A stretch of 64,000 nt of DNA from DATJOJ01 sp035507035 (GTDB lineage: Bacteria; Acidobacteriota; Terriglobia; Terriglobales; Acidobacteriaceae): contig DATJOJ010000048.1 in the NCBI GenBank assembly GCA_035507035.1, forward strand, positions 248,001 to 312,000, given 5' to 3'. The notes beneath the pieces were generated by a model. That model worked only from the letters and a program-made list of their open reading frames with translations. It was not told the DNA's origin and searched no databases. Position numbers and translations under genes: made by a program. This document shows positions 27,020 through 35,745 of this stretch, piece by piece. Each line of letters begins with the position of its first letter. The stretch's first letter is position 1.

Positions 27020-27323
27020 GTGCATCTCCTTGTGAAGTTCTGGTGACTCACGGGAAATTTCGTGGCTAGGAAGGCTGCTGCTTACGACATTGGGCGACCC
27101 GAACGCCCCTCACCCCGAACGGCCCCGTTGTCGGAGTCGGACTCTATCACGGAAAATCGATCGAGACAATGCATAAGAAAGCAAAGTTTTCCACAAGAGT
27201 ATCGTATGCAGTATATTTCTACTATATCGTATGACATACATTATTTCTTTCAAGTGCAAGCATGAGAATATCTTGCATCTTACGGTTTTATTTGCGCTTC
27301 GATGATTTCAGTATCGCCTCATA
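27020..27323. other. 304-base intergenic region with an AT-rich segment
   Basis: No gene is supported here; the 67-codon frame at 27062-27265 has no ribosome site and no protein-like composition. The part from about 27170 to 27310 is far more AT-rich than its surroundings and holds two direct copies of TATCGTATG (27200-27208 and 27225-27233, 25 bases apart). The left half should contain the promoter of the secreted-protein gene at 26468-27019. No hairpin terminator for the exopolysaccharide operon ending at 27324 was seen. Confidence 0.5.
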
Positions 27324-28136
27324 TCAATATGTGGCAGAAACTTGCCGGAACGACCAGGTCATGCCCCAGGAATAAAACGCGATGATCAGCAAAACATTCA
27401 GGGGCATTCCGAACACGATATACAGGACGGGCATGAATAGGATGGTCTTTTGCAGCACCAACGCCTGCAGCACCACCTGGAAAGGAAGAAAGACGGTGAG
27501 GTGCGTCATGGTGAGCGTCGTGAGCAGGGCCTTCTTCCATAGACCGAAGTCGAAGATGTAATAGGTCAGAGCGAAAAGCAGCGGGATCACGGTGATCAAG
27601 CCGATGCCGGAGTTTACCAGTGCCTCCATATAACTGTCTGGGGAGTGCGGAAAATTCATCGGCCAAAGTGCGAAGTAAAGTAAGGAACTCGCGTGGACCA
27701 ATAAAATTCCGCGGCTGAGGTAAATCAGGGGAACCATGTTTCTCGGAAGCCAGAAGGTGATTGCAAACAGAAGCACTGTGATCGCACATGCCAGCGTCCA
27801 GGTCCATAAACCTGGGAGCACCGGATAAATCCGAAAGTAAGGAATATTCAGTTGGTAGGAATGGAAGTGGTGTTCTGCAATTTCGAGGCTGCCATCGATC
27901 GGTAAGCATCGCAAACTGAGCGACAGGCAAAATTGCCAGAAAGAACACAGCCACGGCAGCAGGATCACCCAAATCCACGAGAAGCAGACGAGCAGTGAGA
28001 CAGAGGTCAGCAAGTTCGTGGGGCCGAGTCGGAAGTGAGTCAGCGCGCGATGCATTGCAATCACGCCACCACGATGGCCGCGCAGGAACGACTCATCGAA
28101 CCCGGCAGCGCCGCGCAATGGTTGCTGCTCGCGCAA
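27324..28136 (-). CDS. Polytopic membrane protein of exopolysaccharide operon
   Basis: This 270-residue protein is strongly hydrophobic, with six or seven membrane segments (for example LLTSVSLLVCFSWIWVILL, LWTWTLACAITVLLFAITFWL, SGIGLITVIPLLFALTYYIF). I do not recognise a family or catalytic motif. Start TTG 28136 lies 3 bases after the YaiO-like stop, with AAGGAG 9 bases upstream; ATG 28055 is the alternative. As last gene of the operon it could serve export, assembly or modification of the polymer; this is inference from position only. Confidence 0.78.
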   Translation of the reverse strand: MREQQPLRGAAGFDESFLRGHRGGVIAMHRALTHFRLGPTNLLTSVSLLVCFSWIWVILLPWLCSFWQFCLSLSLRCLPIDGSLEIAEHHFHSYQLNIPYFRIYPVLPGLWTWTLACAITVLLFAITFWLPRNMVPLIYLSRGILLVHASSLLYFALWPMNFPHSPDSYMEALVNSGIGLITVIPLLFALTYYIFDFGLWKKALLTTLTMTHLTVFLPFQVVLQALVLQKTILFMPVLYIVFGMPLNVLLIIAFYSWGMTWSFRQVSATY

Positions 28137-28139
28137 TTC

Positions 28140-29033
28140 TTAGAACTCCTTGAACAGGCCGAAACTGCTTCCGCCGCGCATATAGAAGGGGCTGTGATAG
28201 TAATCGGCCACAAAGTTCATGCCCCAGGCAGGTCCCATCCATTTTCGCCAGGTGATCGTCAGAGTCTGACTGTTGAATTGGGTGAGAGTAATCGTGGGTC
28301 CGACCAATTGGTAGGCTTCTTCCCCGTAGCCCGCCCGAACTGTGAGGTATTGCTGTTTGTCCCGTCCCTGCGTGACCGCGACGAATCCGGCGGGAGCAAA
28401 GACCGTTCCGGGGTTGCTGATATTGAAGTAAACGCCTTCCTCGACGATCCACGGCTTTTCGAAATAATACGTCGTGCCGAGAAAAACGGAGCTGTCGCGG
28501 TGCACATCCTTAGCGGCAAAGTAGCTAAAGCCGCCGGTGGTAATCCATTGCTTGCGGTGCAGCCACTTTCGATTGAGCATCCCAGTTCCGACATAACGCG
28601 GCCAGAAGAATCCTCCGGCGCTGGTGCCGGCTGTAAGAGATCCGTACCAATCCGGGTTGAAGGTGTGCGTGTCGCCCGCTGCAAAATAGACGCCAGCATC
28701 GCCAAACTCATGCTCCCCGTTAATCTCGCCGTTCCAGACATCGTTACCTTTCTGGTAGACGGCGCGTGTATATCCTCCATACCAGTTGCCGTACCCGTTG
28801 GTGAGCGTCATGTAGGTGCCACCGCTCTCTACGTAGTTGGTAAGCAGCTTGATTTTGGCGTCGCTGGGAGCCGCGGGAGTAACTCCTTCCGCTGCGGCTG
28901 GGACAGATGCGGCTGGAGGCGAGGCATCATCGTCGGGCGACGGCATGTTGCCTTGTGCATACGCTGTCTGCAGGAGGGATAAGACCATTCCCAGCAGCAG
29001 AGATATCCGAGTTATCTGGTTTCTTGTTTTCAT
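28140..29033 (-). CDS. YaiO-like outer-membrane beta-barrel protein
   Basis: The 297-residue product has a signal peptide (ISLLLGMVLSLLQTAYAQG, cleavage after AYA) and a Pro/Ala-rich linker. A barrel of aromatic amphipathic strands follows (LTNGYGNWYGGYTRAVY, VYFAAGDTHTFNPDWYGSLT, SYFAAKDVHRDSSVFLGTTY), ending in phenylalanine. This matches the YaiO family of outer-membrane proteins. In E. coli yaiO neighbours a GT2 gene (yaiP) and a deacetylase gene (yaiS), the same partners as here. A channel for polymer export is a reasonable inference. The ATG overlaps the deacetylase stop by 1 base (TGATG). Confidence 0.82.
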   Translation of the reverse strand: MKTRNQITRISLLLGMVLSLLQTAYAQGNMPSPDDDASPPAASVPAAAEGVTPAAPSDAKIKLLTNYVESGGTYMTLTNGYGNWYGGYTRAVYQKGNDVWNGEINGEHEFGDAGVYFAAGDTHTFNPDWYGSLTAGTSAGGFFWPRYVGTGMLNRKWLHRKQWITTGGFSYFAAKDVHRDSSVFLGTTYYFEKPWIVEEGVYFNISNPGTVFAPAGFVAVTQGRDKQQYLTVRAGYGEEAYQLVGPTITLTQFNSQTLTITWRKWMGPAWGMNFVADYYHSPFYMRGGSSFGLFKEF

Positions 29034-30886
29034 CACTTCACCATGGTGCTTTCGAATTGAAGTTCGCGGACCTTCCCGGCGATCACCATCCAGGTGGTAT
29101 TGCCTCGTACGATTTGCGCTGTGCCGCGGAGAATGACCGGCTCACTAAATCGACTCACAGGCAGACGCCAGGTGGCGTGCTCTAAGCTCTCCGGATGGTT
29201 GGCGGAAATCGTGAAATGCTGGCCATCGTAAGCGGTCTTCCAATCAATTTGCTTTCGAGAATTGAGAAAATTCGCCAGGCCGCTCATTGTGTACCAGCGG
29301 AACCGGCCTTGGCTCCGCAAACTCGCGGTTTGCTCCATCCATTTCTCGACAATGTCGCGGTATCCAAGGATGCCCGGCGGATGAAAATAAATCAGCCTCG
29401 CTACTCGGTGATCGGCGGTGAAGGTTGTCACGGCCTCCAGCCAGCTTTGAATCTCTTCGGGCGAATAGCCTTGCTTGACCATTTCCTCGAAGGCAGCGGC
29501 CCGGTTCAAATGCACGATCGGAAACGCCCAAATCTTTTTTCCTTCGCGGACGCCATCGCGATAGCCTTGCGTCGGCGCCATGCCGGAGTCGCCGGTAAAG
29601 TAATACGCGATGAAACCGTGACCTTCCAGCCAAGTTGTAACCCACGAAGGTTGATTACCGTCAGGAGCGGAATACTCGATATCTGGCTTACCGGTGACTT
29701 TCTCCAGCGCTTCTTTATTCAGTGAGAGATACTTCTCCATTTCAGCGGGAGGGTCCTTATCGACATGTTGCGCGAAATAATCGTGCATCCATCCGCCGTG
29801 GCTGCCGATGGTGTCGCCGCGCTCAAGGTAAGTGCGAAGCAGTTCCTGACTGACCGGGTTATGCTCCACGTCGAAACCTTCGTGATCCCCAACCCGATGC
29901 TCATCCGGCCCCGCAGTGACGTGGATGGAATACGGACCTTGCTTCGCCATCGACCAGGATTCGAGAGCAGCCAGCGGTCTGATAGCCGCATTTGAGTCGA
30001 CGTGCCAGTTCAACACCATCCCACCCACGCCGTCTGGCACCGCCATCAGATTGGGCAGAGCCAGAAGTTGCTCGGCAAAATATTTGAGGAACGCATGCAG
30101 AAGCAGTCCATCGGTATTGGCTTTGAGATACCCAAGCGGCAGATTAACGAATAACACCAAGCCCTTCTCATAGTCATGTTCGCCCGCGACCAGAATTTGT
30201 CCGGAATGAAGGAGTATGTTGCCAGAGTAACTTCCGGACGTGACATAGCTGGGATATTTCAGATCGCCAAATAAATAGCGAGTGAGCTGCGGCTCGGAAG
30301 GCTGATCGGGCGATGTCGCCGTCGCAGATTCGGTGCCGCCCCCGCCGGCAAAGGGATAGTATTTTCCCGGAGGAACGTTCAATCTCTCGAAGACGCCTGC
30401 GCTGCCGCTAACACTGCCCCACTCGATCGCGTGGTCTTGCAGCTTGTCGTAAAGCGCGTAGTCAATTCCCGCCAAATCAGACAATCGCGATTGGCCCAAC
30501 GAATATTTTCCCGTCGTCGATAAAACCCCCGCATCATAGACGAGCATTAACTTGCCGCCGCCGGCAACGAATCGACGGAGCACGGCAACAAGGTAGTCGC
30601 TGGCGCGACGATGGATCGAGTCCGGCAAAATCAGGCCCGCACAGTCGGTCTGGCCGAAAAATGGGCGCATGAAGTCGGAATCGTGAATGGGAGTGAGATG
30701 AATTCCCTCTTCGTTCGCGGCGTCAAGCCACACCGTCACTTTGGGATCGTTGAGGTTTGAATCGTCGGGAAGCAGCAAGAGCAACCGATCCGGACTTGCC
30801 GCAGAACGCCCGCGGTTTGCCCAGGCTCCAACGAATAGAGCCAGCAAGATAGTCGCAGCTGCAATCATGCTCCAACGTAATGTCAT
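29033..30886 (-). CDS. Polysaccharide deacetylase-like exported protein
   Basis: The product has 617 residues from ATG 30886, which overlaps the bactofilin stop by 4 bases. An N-terminal membrane anchor or signal (MIAAATILLALFVGAWA) precedes a domain of about 270 residues resembling a glutamine-amidotransferase-like fold (LLLLPDDSNLNDPKVTVWLD). The C-terminal half shows NodB-like features: VLNWHVDSNAA (Asp), GSHGGWMHDYF (two His), EYSAPDGNQ and LIYFHPPG. It probably removes acetyl groups from the GlcNAc/ManNAc-type polymer made by the operon, like PgaB in PNAG export. The substrate is not proven. Confidence 0.82.
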   Translation of the reverse strand: MTLRWSMIAAATILLALFVGAWANRGRSAASPDRLLLLLPDDSNLNDPKVTVWLDAANEEGIHLTPIHDSDFMRPFFGQTDCAGLILPDSIHRRASDYLVAVLRRFVAGGGKLMLVYDAGVLSTTGKYSLGQSRLSDLAGIDYALYDKLQDHAIEWGSVSGSAGVFERLNVPPGKYYPFAGGGGTESATATSPDQPSEPQLTRYLFGDLKYPSYVTSGSYSGNILLHSGQILVAGEHDYEKGLVLFVNLPLGYLKANTDGLLLHAFLKYFAEQLLALPNLMAVPDGVGGMVLNWHVDSNAAIRPLAALESWSMAKQGPYSIHVTAGPDEHRVGDHEGFDVEHNPVSQELLRTYLERGDTIGSHGGWMHDYFAQHVDKDPPAEMEKYLSLNKEALEKVTGKPDIEYSAPDGNQPSWVTTWLEGHGFIAYYFTGDSGMAPTQGYRDGVREGKKIWAFPIVHLNRAAAFEEMVKQGYSPEEIQSWLEAVTTFTADHRVARLIYFHPPGILGYRDIVEKWMEQTASLRSQGRFRWYTMSGLANFLNSRKQIDWKTAYDGQHFTISANHPESLEHATWRLPVSRFSEPVILRGTAQIVRGNTTWMVIAGKVRELQFESTMVK

Positions 30887-31953
30887 ACTTTCGCCACCAC
30901 CGCACCATGCTCGCGTGCCCACAAGGTGCCGAATACCACAACGCCTTCCTCAACTTGAATCCAAGGCGCGCTTACCGTAGTTGGTTTCTCCGCACTGCCA
31001 CAGCGCGTTCCGCGTTCCAGAATCAAAACTTTTTCGGCTATGACGGGACCATGAATGTCGCAGTTAGCACCGATTCGCATGGTGTTAGAGCTGATCAAGC
31101 TGCCTCTCAGGATCGCGCCTTCGTCGACCACAACACCGCGATCGCCTTTGACATCTCCGAGAATGCGCGCATGGCGACCGATGCGCAGCACTCCGCGCGC
31201 TACGAGATTCCCACGAAAGGTTTGGCCATCTGGGATTTCGAAATTGCCGTCGTGGAGCAGACGCGGGGGAGTTGCCCAAGAATCCGAAGGTTCAGCGGTA
31301 TCTGCAAAATCCGAGGACATCGGCGGGTTGCCAAATTGAATCTGCGGAGCATTCAGCCGCTGGAAGGTAGAGTCGCCGCCGCTCAGTTGAATGCCGGTAT
31401 CGGAAGACACGCGGCCATGCAATTGGCATGCGGGGCCGGCGCTGAAGTTCCCCACCGCATGGACCCAGCGCATGACATGACTCTCGGCCCCGAGGTCAAC
31501 TTCCTTTTCGCCAAGGATCGCGCGATAGCGGTTCTTGGTGCCTCCACGAAATCTTCCGGCCACATAGACGTCTTTGGAAAATGCCGTATCCGGCGGCAGC
31601 GAGAGATCAATGCCGGTAGCTAGCAAAACGGGACAGGTTTCGTCACTCTGCCGCAGTGGTAGCCGAAGAGCTTCCTTGCCCGATCCAAGCACGAGGTATT
31701 CCGTCTTGTCAGGCAGGGTTCCGCTGAGGGTTGTGCCGGTATTGACCGCTTGAAGCAAAAGCGGCTCCAGCTCCTTGATGTAAAGGCGGAAACGATCCGC
31801 AAAATGCCGGATTTCTCCCGCGTGTTGCTGAATCACGCTGAGCGGTTGAGCGTCACTCTTGCGGTTCAATTCCGCCATGGCGGGAATCAGCGGCAACATG
31901 AATAACGCCGCCGACATGACAATCAGCAATGCGACGGAAAGGAAACCGTTCAT
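30883..31953 (-). CDS. Membrane-anchored bactofilin-like (polymer-forming) protein
   Basis: The 356-residue protein starts with one membrane segment (SVALLIVMSAALFMLPLIPA). A helical stretch and a central domain follow, then a C-terminal bactofilin/DUF583-type parallel beta-helix: FRGNLVARGVLRIGRHARIL, GDVKGDRGVVVDEGAILRGS, CDIHGPVIAEKVLILERGT, with the short hydrophobic repeat period expected. Bactofilins self-assemble without nucleotide. The N-terminal anchor and the 200-residue extension are unusual for the family. It is coupled to the GT2 gene by a 4-base overlap, so it may act as a scaffold for the synthase; that role is inferred. Confidence 0.8.
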   Translation of the reverse strand: MNGFLSVALLIVMSAALFMLPLIPAMAELNRKSDAQPLSVIQQHAGEIRHFADRFRLYIKELEPLLLQAVNTGTTLSGTLPDKTEYLVLGSGKEALRLPLRQSDETCPVLLATGIDLSLPPDTAFSKDVYVAGRFRGGTKNRYRAILGEKEVDLGAESHVMRWVHAVGNFSAGPACQLHGRVSSDTGIQLSGGDSTFQRLNAPQIQFGNPPMSSDFADTAEPSDSWATPPRLLHDGNFEIPDGQTFRGNLVARGVLRIGRHARILGDVKGDRGVVVDEGAILRGSLISSNTMRIGANCDIHGPVIAEKVLILERGTRCGSAEKPTTVSAPWIQVEEGVVVFGTLWAREHGAVVAKV

Positions 31954-33194
31954 GACGGCACCTTCCGAAATCGCTCGGTTTTATCCCAGTGAAATTCCGC
32001 GCCCGTCAGTGCATCCTTCACCTGAGCAATGGTGGCGCGAGAAACAGAAAAGATGCTGACGGCAAATCCCAGGATTAGAAAAGGAAGCAAAACGATCCGC
32101 TTGCGATTGCCATCCAGGCGCACGGCGGCGGCGATTTCAAAGAATGCCGCCAGATTGCCAATTGCTGCATAGGCGGTGATCGAAAGCAGCGCGACGACCC
32201 CGTGCAGTGGGGCAATTCCCTCGTAGAAGACTGCTAAGGCTAATATCCATCCCACCAGGGTAACCGGCGCCATGATGTAAACCCCCAGCAGAAGGGTTCC
32301 ATCGATGCGTTCGCGGAGGCTTGCGCGGTGTTTGCCGAGCAGCAGGTGGAGACCATACGTCACCATGGCCTGGTTATGGCCTTTGGCCCAGCGCATAATC
32401 TGCTTGATTCGCACCGGCCACGTCTCAGGAACCTCTTCGTAACATTCCGAGCGGTTCTGATAAACCGTTTTCCAGCCATGGAGCAAAAGCCGGTAAGTCA
32501 GGTCGGTATCTTCGGTAAGCGAGTTGTCGTTCCAGCCGCCGATTTCATGCAGCGCGCTCAGACGCACTCCAGCGACAGTTCCGCCGTGCTGCGGCACAAG
32601 TCGCAGGTTCATGCGGGCTTGCTGATCGACCTGATAACCGCCTGCACGCTCCAAATCCAGCAAGCGCGTCAGCAAATTGGTACCGCAATTCATGGGGACA
32701 ACCCGTCCCATCACCCCACCTACTTCGGGATCGAAAAACGGCGCCACCAACTGCTTGATCAGGCCAGCCCCAGGAATATAATCCGCGTCGAAAATGAGGA
32801 TGACCTCGGTCTCCGCTAGTTCCATCGCGTCTTTCAGAGCCGCAGCCTTGCCGCCTTTGCCGCCTGCGCGGTGAAACGGCCGAATGCGACCAGGGAACCG
32901 CTCAACGAATCCGTCGATAATTTCTCGCGTACCATCCGTGGAGCGGTCGTTTACCGGAACCACCAGCATTTTGTCTTGCGGATATTTGACCGTCATCAGC
33001 GCACTCAGAATATTGGCGATGACTTTCTCTTCGTTGTGCGCAGCGACCAGGATCGTTACCGGCGGCCAGTCGGCGGTATCAATGTCGATGTAAGGATGGC
33101 GTTGAAACCCGAAAAGGCGATTCAGCGTAAACCAGTAATGCCGAGCGGTATAAATGCAGATGAACGCGACGATGGCGTAAAGAACATAGATCAT
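31950..33194 (-). CDS. Processive family-2 glycosyltransferase (polysaccharide synthase)
   Basis: This inner-membrane GT2 enzyme has 414 residues and resembles PgaC/hyaluronan-synthase-like proteins. An N-terminal span (VLYAIVAFICIYTARHYW) precedes the GT-A domain with VPVNDRSTDG, the metal-binding IFDADYIPGAGL (D-X-D), LTEDTDLTYRL (TED) and the acceptor-binding IMRWAKGHNQ (Q-X-X-R-W). C-terminal membrane helices (GVYIMAPVTLVGWILALAV and later) form the translocation channel. It probably polymerises and secretes an amino-sugar polymer from UDP-GlcNAc or UDP-ManNAc. Confidence 0.92.
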   Translation of the reverse strand: MIYVLYAIVAFICIYTARHYWFTLNRLFGFQRHPYIDIDTADWPPVTILVAAHNEEKVIANILSALMTVKYPQDKMLVVPVNDRSTDGTREIIDGFVERFPGRIRPFHRAGGKGGKAAALKDAMELAETEVILIFDADYIPGAGLIKQLVAPFFDPEVGGVMGRVVPMNCGTNLLTRLLDLERAGGYQVDQQARMNLRLVPQHGGTVAGVRLSALHEIGGWNDNSLTEDTDLTYRLLLHGWKTVYQNRSECYEEVPETWPVRIKQIMRWAKGHNQAMVTYGLHLLLGKHRASLRERIDGTLLLGVYIMAPVTLVGWILALAVFYEGIAPLHGVVALLSITAYAAIGNLAAFFEIAAAVRLDGNRKRIVLLPFLILGFAVSIFSVSRATIAQVKDALTGAEFHWDKTERFRKVPS

Positions 33195-33241
33195 GGCGGG
33201 CCATCACCACCCTGCCGCCGCGCCGCGCGTGGCCGATTTGT

Positions 33242-34477
33242 TCATGGCCGTCCCGCAGTCGCGGCTTTGGCAGCCTCCACCAAATCGCTTTTCCGCCGCC
33301 GCGGTTGCGTCCGCGCCGGCAGCTTGAATTCTTTGTCAGCTTCCAACAGCGGCGTTTTCTTCTGATGCCAGCGCGAGATGGCCTCGACAATTCGTTCGGA
33401 GCCGTGGCCGTCTCCATAGGGATTTTGGCCCTGCGACATGTCGAGATACTCGTCGGCATCGTCGAGCAAGCGATCCGCCTCGCGAACAATTGTCTCCCGC
33501 GACATGCCGATGATCTTGGCCATGCCAAACTGCGAAGCCTCCGGGCGCTCTGTCACTTTTCGTAACACCAGCACCGGCTTGCCAAAGGTCGGCGCCTCTT
33601 CCTGAATGCCGCCGGAATCGGTCAATACCAGGAAGCACCGCTGCAACAGGCTGACGAAAGTGATGTAATCCAGCGGCTCGGTAAGATGAATCCGCTCCGT
33701 GCCTTGCAGTAACCCGTTCACTGTGCTGCGCACATTGGGATTCATGTGCACCGGATAAATCACCCGAACATCGTCGTGCTTCTGAACCAGGTCCTTGAGG
33801 GCCAGGCACATGTGCTCCTGGTCCGAGCCCCATGACTCGCGGCGATGCGAAGTCACCAGCACCAGGCGGCTGTTGTCGTCTGGAATTCCTTGCAGCGGCG
33901 TATTCTCCCAGGACTGTGGCAGCTTGCTCAGCACGCGCAGGGTGTCAACTACGGTATTGCCGGTGACAACGATTTTTTCTACCGGAACCCCTTCCGCGAG
34001 CAGGTTGTCCCGCGACAGGGCTGTCGGTGCGAAGTGTATCTCGGTCATCACTCCCACCAACCGCCGATTCACTTCTTCGGGAAAGGGATTGTAGATATCG
34101 TGGCTGCGCAATCCGGCTTCGATATGCCCCACCGGAATCTTGCAATAAAATGCGGCCAGCGCGGACGCGAATGCTGTGGTCGTGTCGCCTTGCACCAGAA
34201 CCATATTTGGTTGGAAGCGCAGGCAGGCGTTCTCAACCGTGTCCAAAACCCGGCCCGTCAAAGAGCTGAGCGTCTGGTTCGGGCGCATCACATCCAGATC
34301 AAAATCAGGCTTGATCTTGAAAAGTTGGAGGGCGTGGTCCAGCATGCTGCGATGCTGGCCGGTATGAACGACCGCGGCTTCAAACTCGTTGGAGCGCCGC
34401 CTTAGCTCTTGAATGACCAGTGCCAATTTAATAGCTTCCGGCCTTGTTCCCAGGACCGCAATCACTCGACACTTCAT
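33242..34477 (-). CDS. wecB: Non-hydrolysing UDP-N-acetylglucosamine 2-epimerase
   Basis: WecB/MnaA converts UDP-GlcNAc to UDP-ManNAc in the cytoplasm. The product has 411 residues; the standard N-terminus is VLGTRPEAIKLALVIQEL. LVQGDTTTAFASALAAFY, GHIEAGLRSHDIYNPFPEE and DSGGIQEEAPTFGKPVLVLR are family landmarks. The C-terminal 40 residues are a basic extension. ATG 34477 is used (GGGGGAT upstream); the ORF also opens at a TTG one codon earlier. As first gene of the six-gene operon it points to ManNAc in the polymer. Confidence 0.93.
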   Translation of the reverse strand: MKCRVIAVLGTRPEAIKLALVIQELRRRSNEFEAAVVHTGQHRSMLDHALQLFKIKPDFDLDVMRPNQTLSSLTGRVLDTVENACLRFQPNMVLVQGDTTTAFASALAAFYCKIPVGHIEAGLRSHDIYNPFPEEVNRRLVGVMTEIHFAPTALSRDNLLAEGVPVEKIVVTGNTVVDTLRVLSKLPQSWENTPLQGIPDDNSRLVLVTSHRRESWGSDQEHMCLALKDLVQKHDDVRVIYPVHMNPNVRSTVNGLLQGTERIHLTEPLDYITFVSLLQRCFLVLTDSGGIQEEAPTFGKPVLVLRKVTERPEASQFGMAKIIGMSRETIVREADRLLDDADEYLDMSQGQNPYGDGHGSERIVEAISRWHQKKTPLLEADKEFKLPARTQPRRRKSDLVEAAKAATAGRP

Positions 34478-34691
34478 CAATCCCCCAGCACGTTACCGAT
34501 TTTTCCAGTTGAGCAACGGTAATCGGAGCCCACCGCGGACAAGTGCCTCATTTATCTAGGATTTGTCGCAGTGCGCCTTAACTCGATTTTTCGCTGTGCT
34601 GGAGTTTCCGTAAAGATTACTAACGTTACTCGCGACGTCACGATACGGGGTGCAGCACGCGCGGGGACGAGTGGCGCATTCTGCCGCCCGA

Positions 34692-35351
34692 CTAGGAATT
34701 GCGGCTGGCTACGGGATCAGAAAACAGGTAGTGGTAGATGACGTCGGCCGCGGTTCTGACTTCGCGATCAAACTCCTTGCGCGAGAGATGCGACGCCCGC
34801 GCCAGCAGCGACCAGAAATGCCGGTCCATCATGCGGGCAAATGTGAGCAGACCTCGATCCTGCCGGGCATTCGGACAAGCCTGCAGCAGTTGGAAGACGC
34901 GCATAATGCGAGCTTCGGTCCAGGCCTGAATCGCGCTCTGCATTCGCCCCAGTTCGGGGTCGGTCAGGCTGGCTTCTTGCCATGCGCGGACGACCCCAAA
35001 GTAACCCAAATCGATTCTGAAGACGGTAGTCAGGAACTTCTGCAAACCCCGGCGCATATCGCCGTCAGCCTCGGGTCGCAGATTGGCGCTCGCCAAACGC
35101 TCCAGTAGCTCGTTCATGAGGGCGACCAACAGCTGGCGTTTCGAACCGAAGTAAAGGTAGAACGAGCCTACGGCCATGCCCGATTGGGCAGCAATCTCAG
35201 CGATCGAAGTCGCTTCGAATCCCTTTTCCTCGAACAAACTTCGGGCGGCGACCAATAGCTTCCCTCGTGCGGCAACACTACGCGCCTGCTGCGGAGCCTC
35301 GCGCCACGGTTCCTTGGTTTTGAGAACTGGTGGACCGGAGACTGGGGTCAC
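34692..35351 (-). CDS. TetR-family transcriptional regulator
   Basis: The 219-residue product has an N-terminal helix-turn-helix: LLVAARSLFEEKGFEATSIA, then EIAAQSGMAVGSFYLYFGSK, the classic TetR pattern. The C-terminal ligand domain is helical. GTG 35351 is used because it overlaps the DUF5367 stop by 4 bases (GTGA); the much longer open frame to 35735 is the out-of-frame shadow of the DUF5367 gene. The operator at 35709-35740 strongly suggests autoregulation. The ligand is unknown. Confidence 0.92.
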   Translation of the reverse strand: MTPVSGPPVLKTKEPWREAPQQARSVAARGKLLVAARSLFEEKGFEATSIAEIAAQSGMAVGSFYLYFGSKRQLLVALMNELLERLASANLRPEADGDMRRGLQKFLTTVFRIDLGYFGVVRAWQEASLTDPELGRMQSAIQAWTEARIMRVFQLLQACPNARQDRGLLTFARMMDRHFWSLLARASHLSRKEFDREVRTAADVIYHYLFSDPVASRNS

Positions 35352-35710
35352 GCTTTGACCCACGCCCCAGCCACAGCCCCCGCACAACAGATCAGCATCC
35401 ATCCGCCGAACACGCCCGCTGCCGCCGGATCGACATTCGGAAACACGGTGGTGAAAAACGCGCTCGAAAACGGATCGAGAAGGAGCGTGGGAAGCGCAAG
35501 CAGCGTCGCAGCTCGCGGCCAGGATTCTTTGTCCAGACCCACACGGCTGAAGATTCGCCTCGCCAACAGGCCCATCAGCACGAAGCTGAAAACATACAAC
35601 ATGATAGTCCCCGCCACGTTTCGGGGATGCAGCATGTGCTGGCCTGCCAGGCGGATGCCGATTGTTCCCGCCACCCAGAGCACCAGACCGATGATTGTTA
35701 TGCTTTTCAT
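35348..35710 (-). CDS. Small four-helix membrane protein (DUF5367-like)
   Basis: The 120-residue product has four membrane segments (TIIGLVLWVAGTIGIRLAG, VAGTIMLYVFSFVLMGLLA, AATLLALPTLLLDPFSSAFF, VFGGWMLICCAGAVAGAWV). The LPTLLLDPFSSAFF segment matches DUF5367 proteins as I recall them. The molecular role is unknown; TetR partners of small membrane proteins often suggest stress or drug response. The ATG lies directly at the edge of the inverted-repeat operator and probably at the transcription start. Confidence 0.82.
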   Translation of the reverse strand: MKSITIIGLVLWVAGTIGIRLAGQHMLHPRNVAGTIMLYVFSFVLMGLLARRIFSRVGLDKESWPRAATLLALPTLLLDPFSSAFFTTVFPNVDPAAAGVFGGWMLICCAGAVAGAWVKA

Positions 35711-35745
35711 AATATGAATATGAATTTATATTCATATTATGTCAA
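35709..35745 (-). promoter_or_regulatory. TetR operator and apparently leaderless promoter of DUF5367-tetR
   Basis: ATAATATGAATAT (35709-35721), six bases, then ATATTCATATTAT (35728-35740) form a perfect 13-bp inverted repeat. On the reverse strand TTGACA (35745-35740) and CATATT lie 17 bases apart. The sixth base after this -10 is followed by the ATG, so transcription would start at the start codon. The operator covers the spacer, the -10 and the ATG, ideal for repression. Confidence 0.82.

Noticed and set aside
27062..27265. 67-codon forward frame in the 27020-27323 gap
   Set aside because: No ribosome site, no conserved pattern and ends in the AT-rich island.
28035..28982. 315-codon forward open frame
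   Set aside because: Antisense to the YaiO-like barrel and its neighbour; no signal, no ribosome site, while the reverse genes are coupled.
34692..35735. 347-codon version of the TetR gene
   Set aside because: The first 128 codons lie in another frame of the DUF5367 gene; only the part from GTG 35351 is TetR-like.
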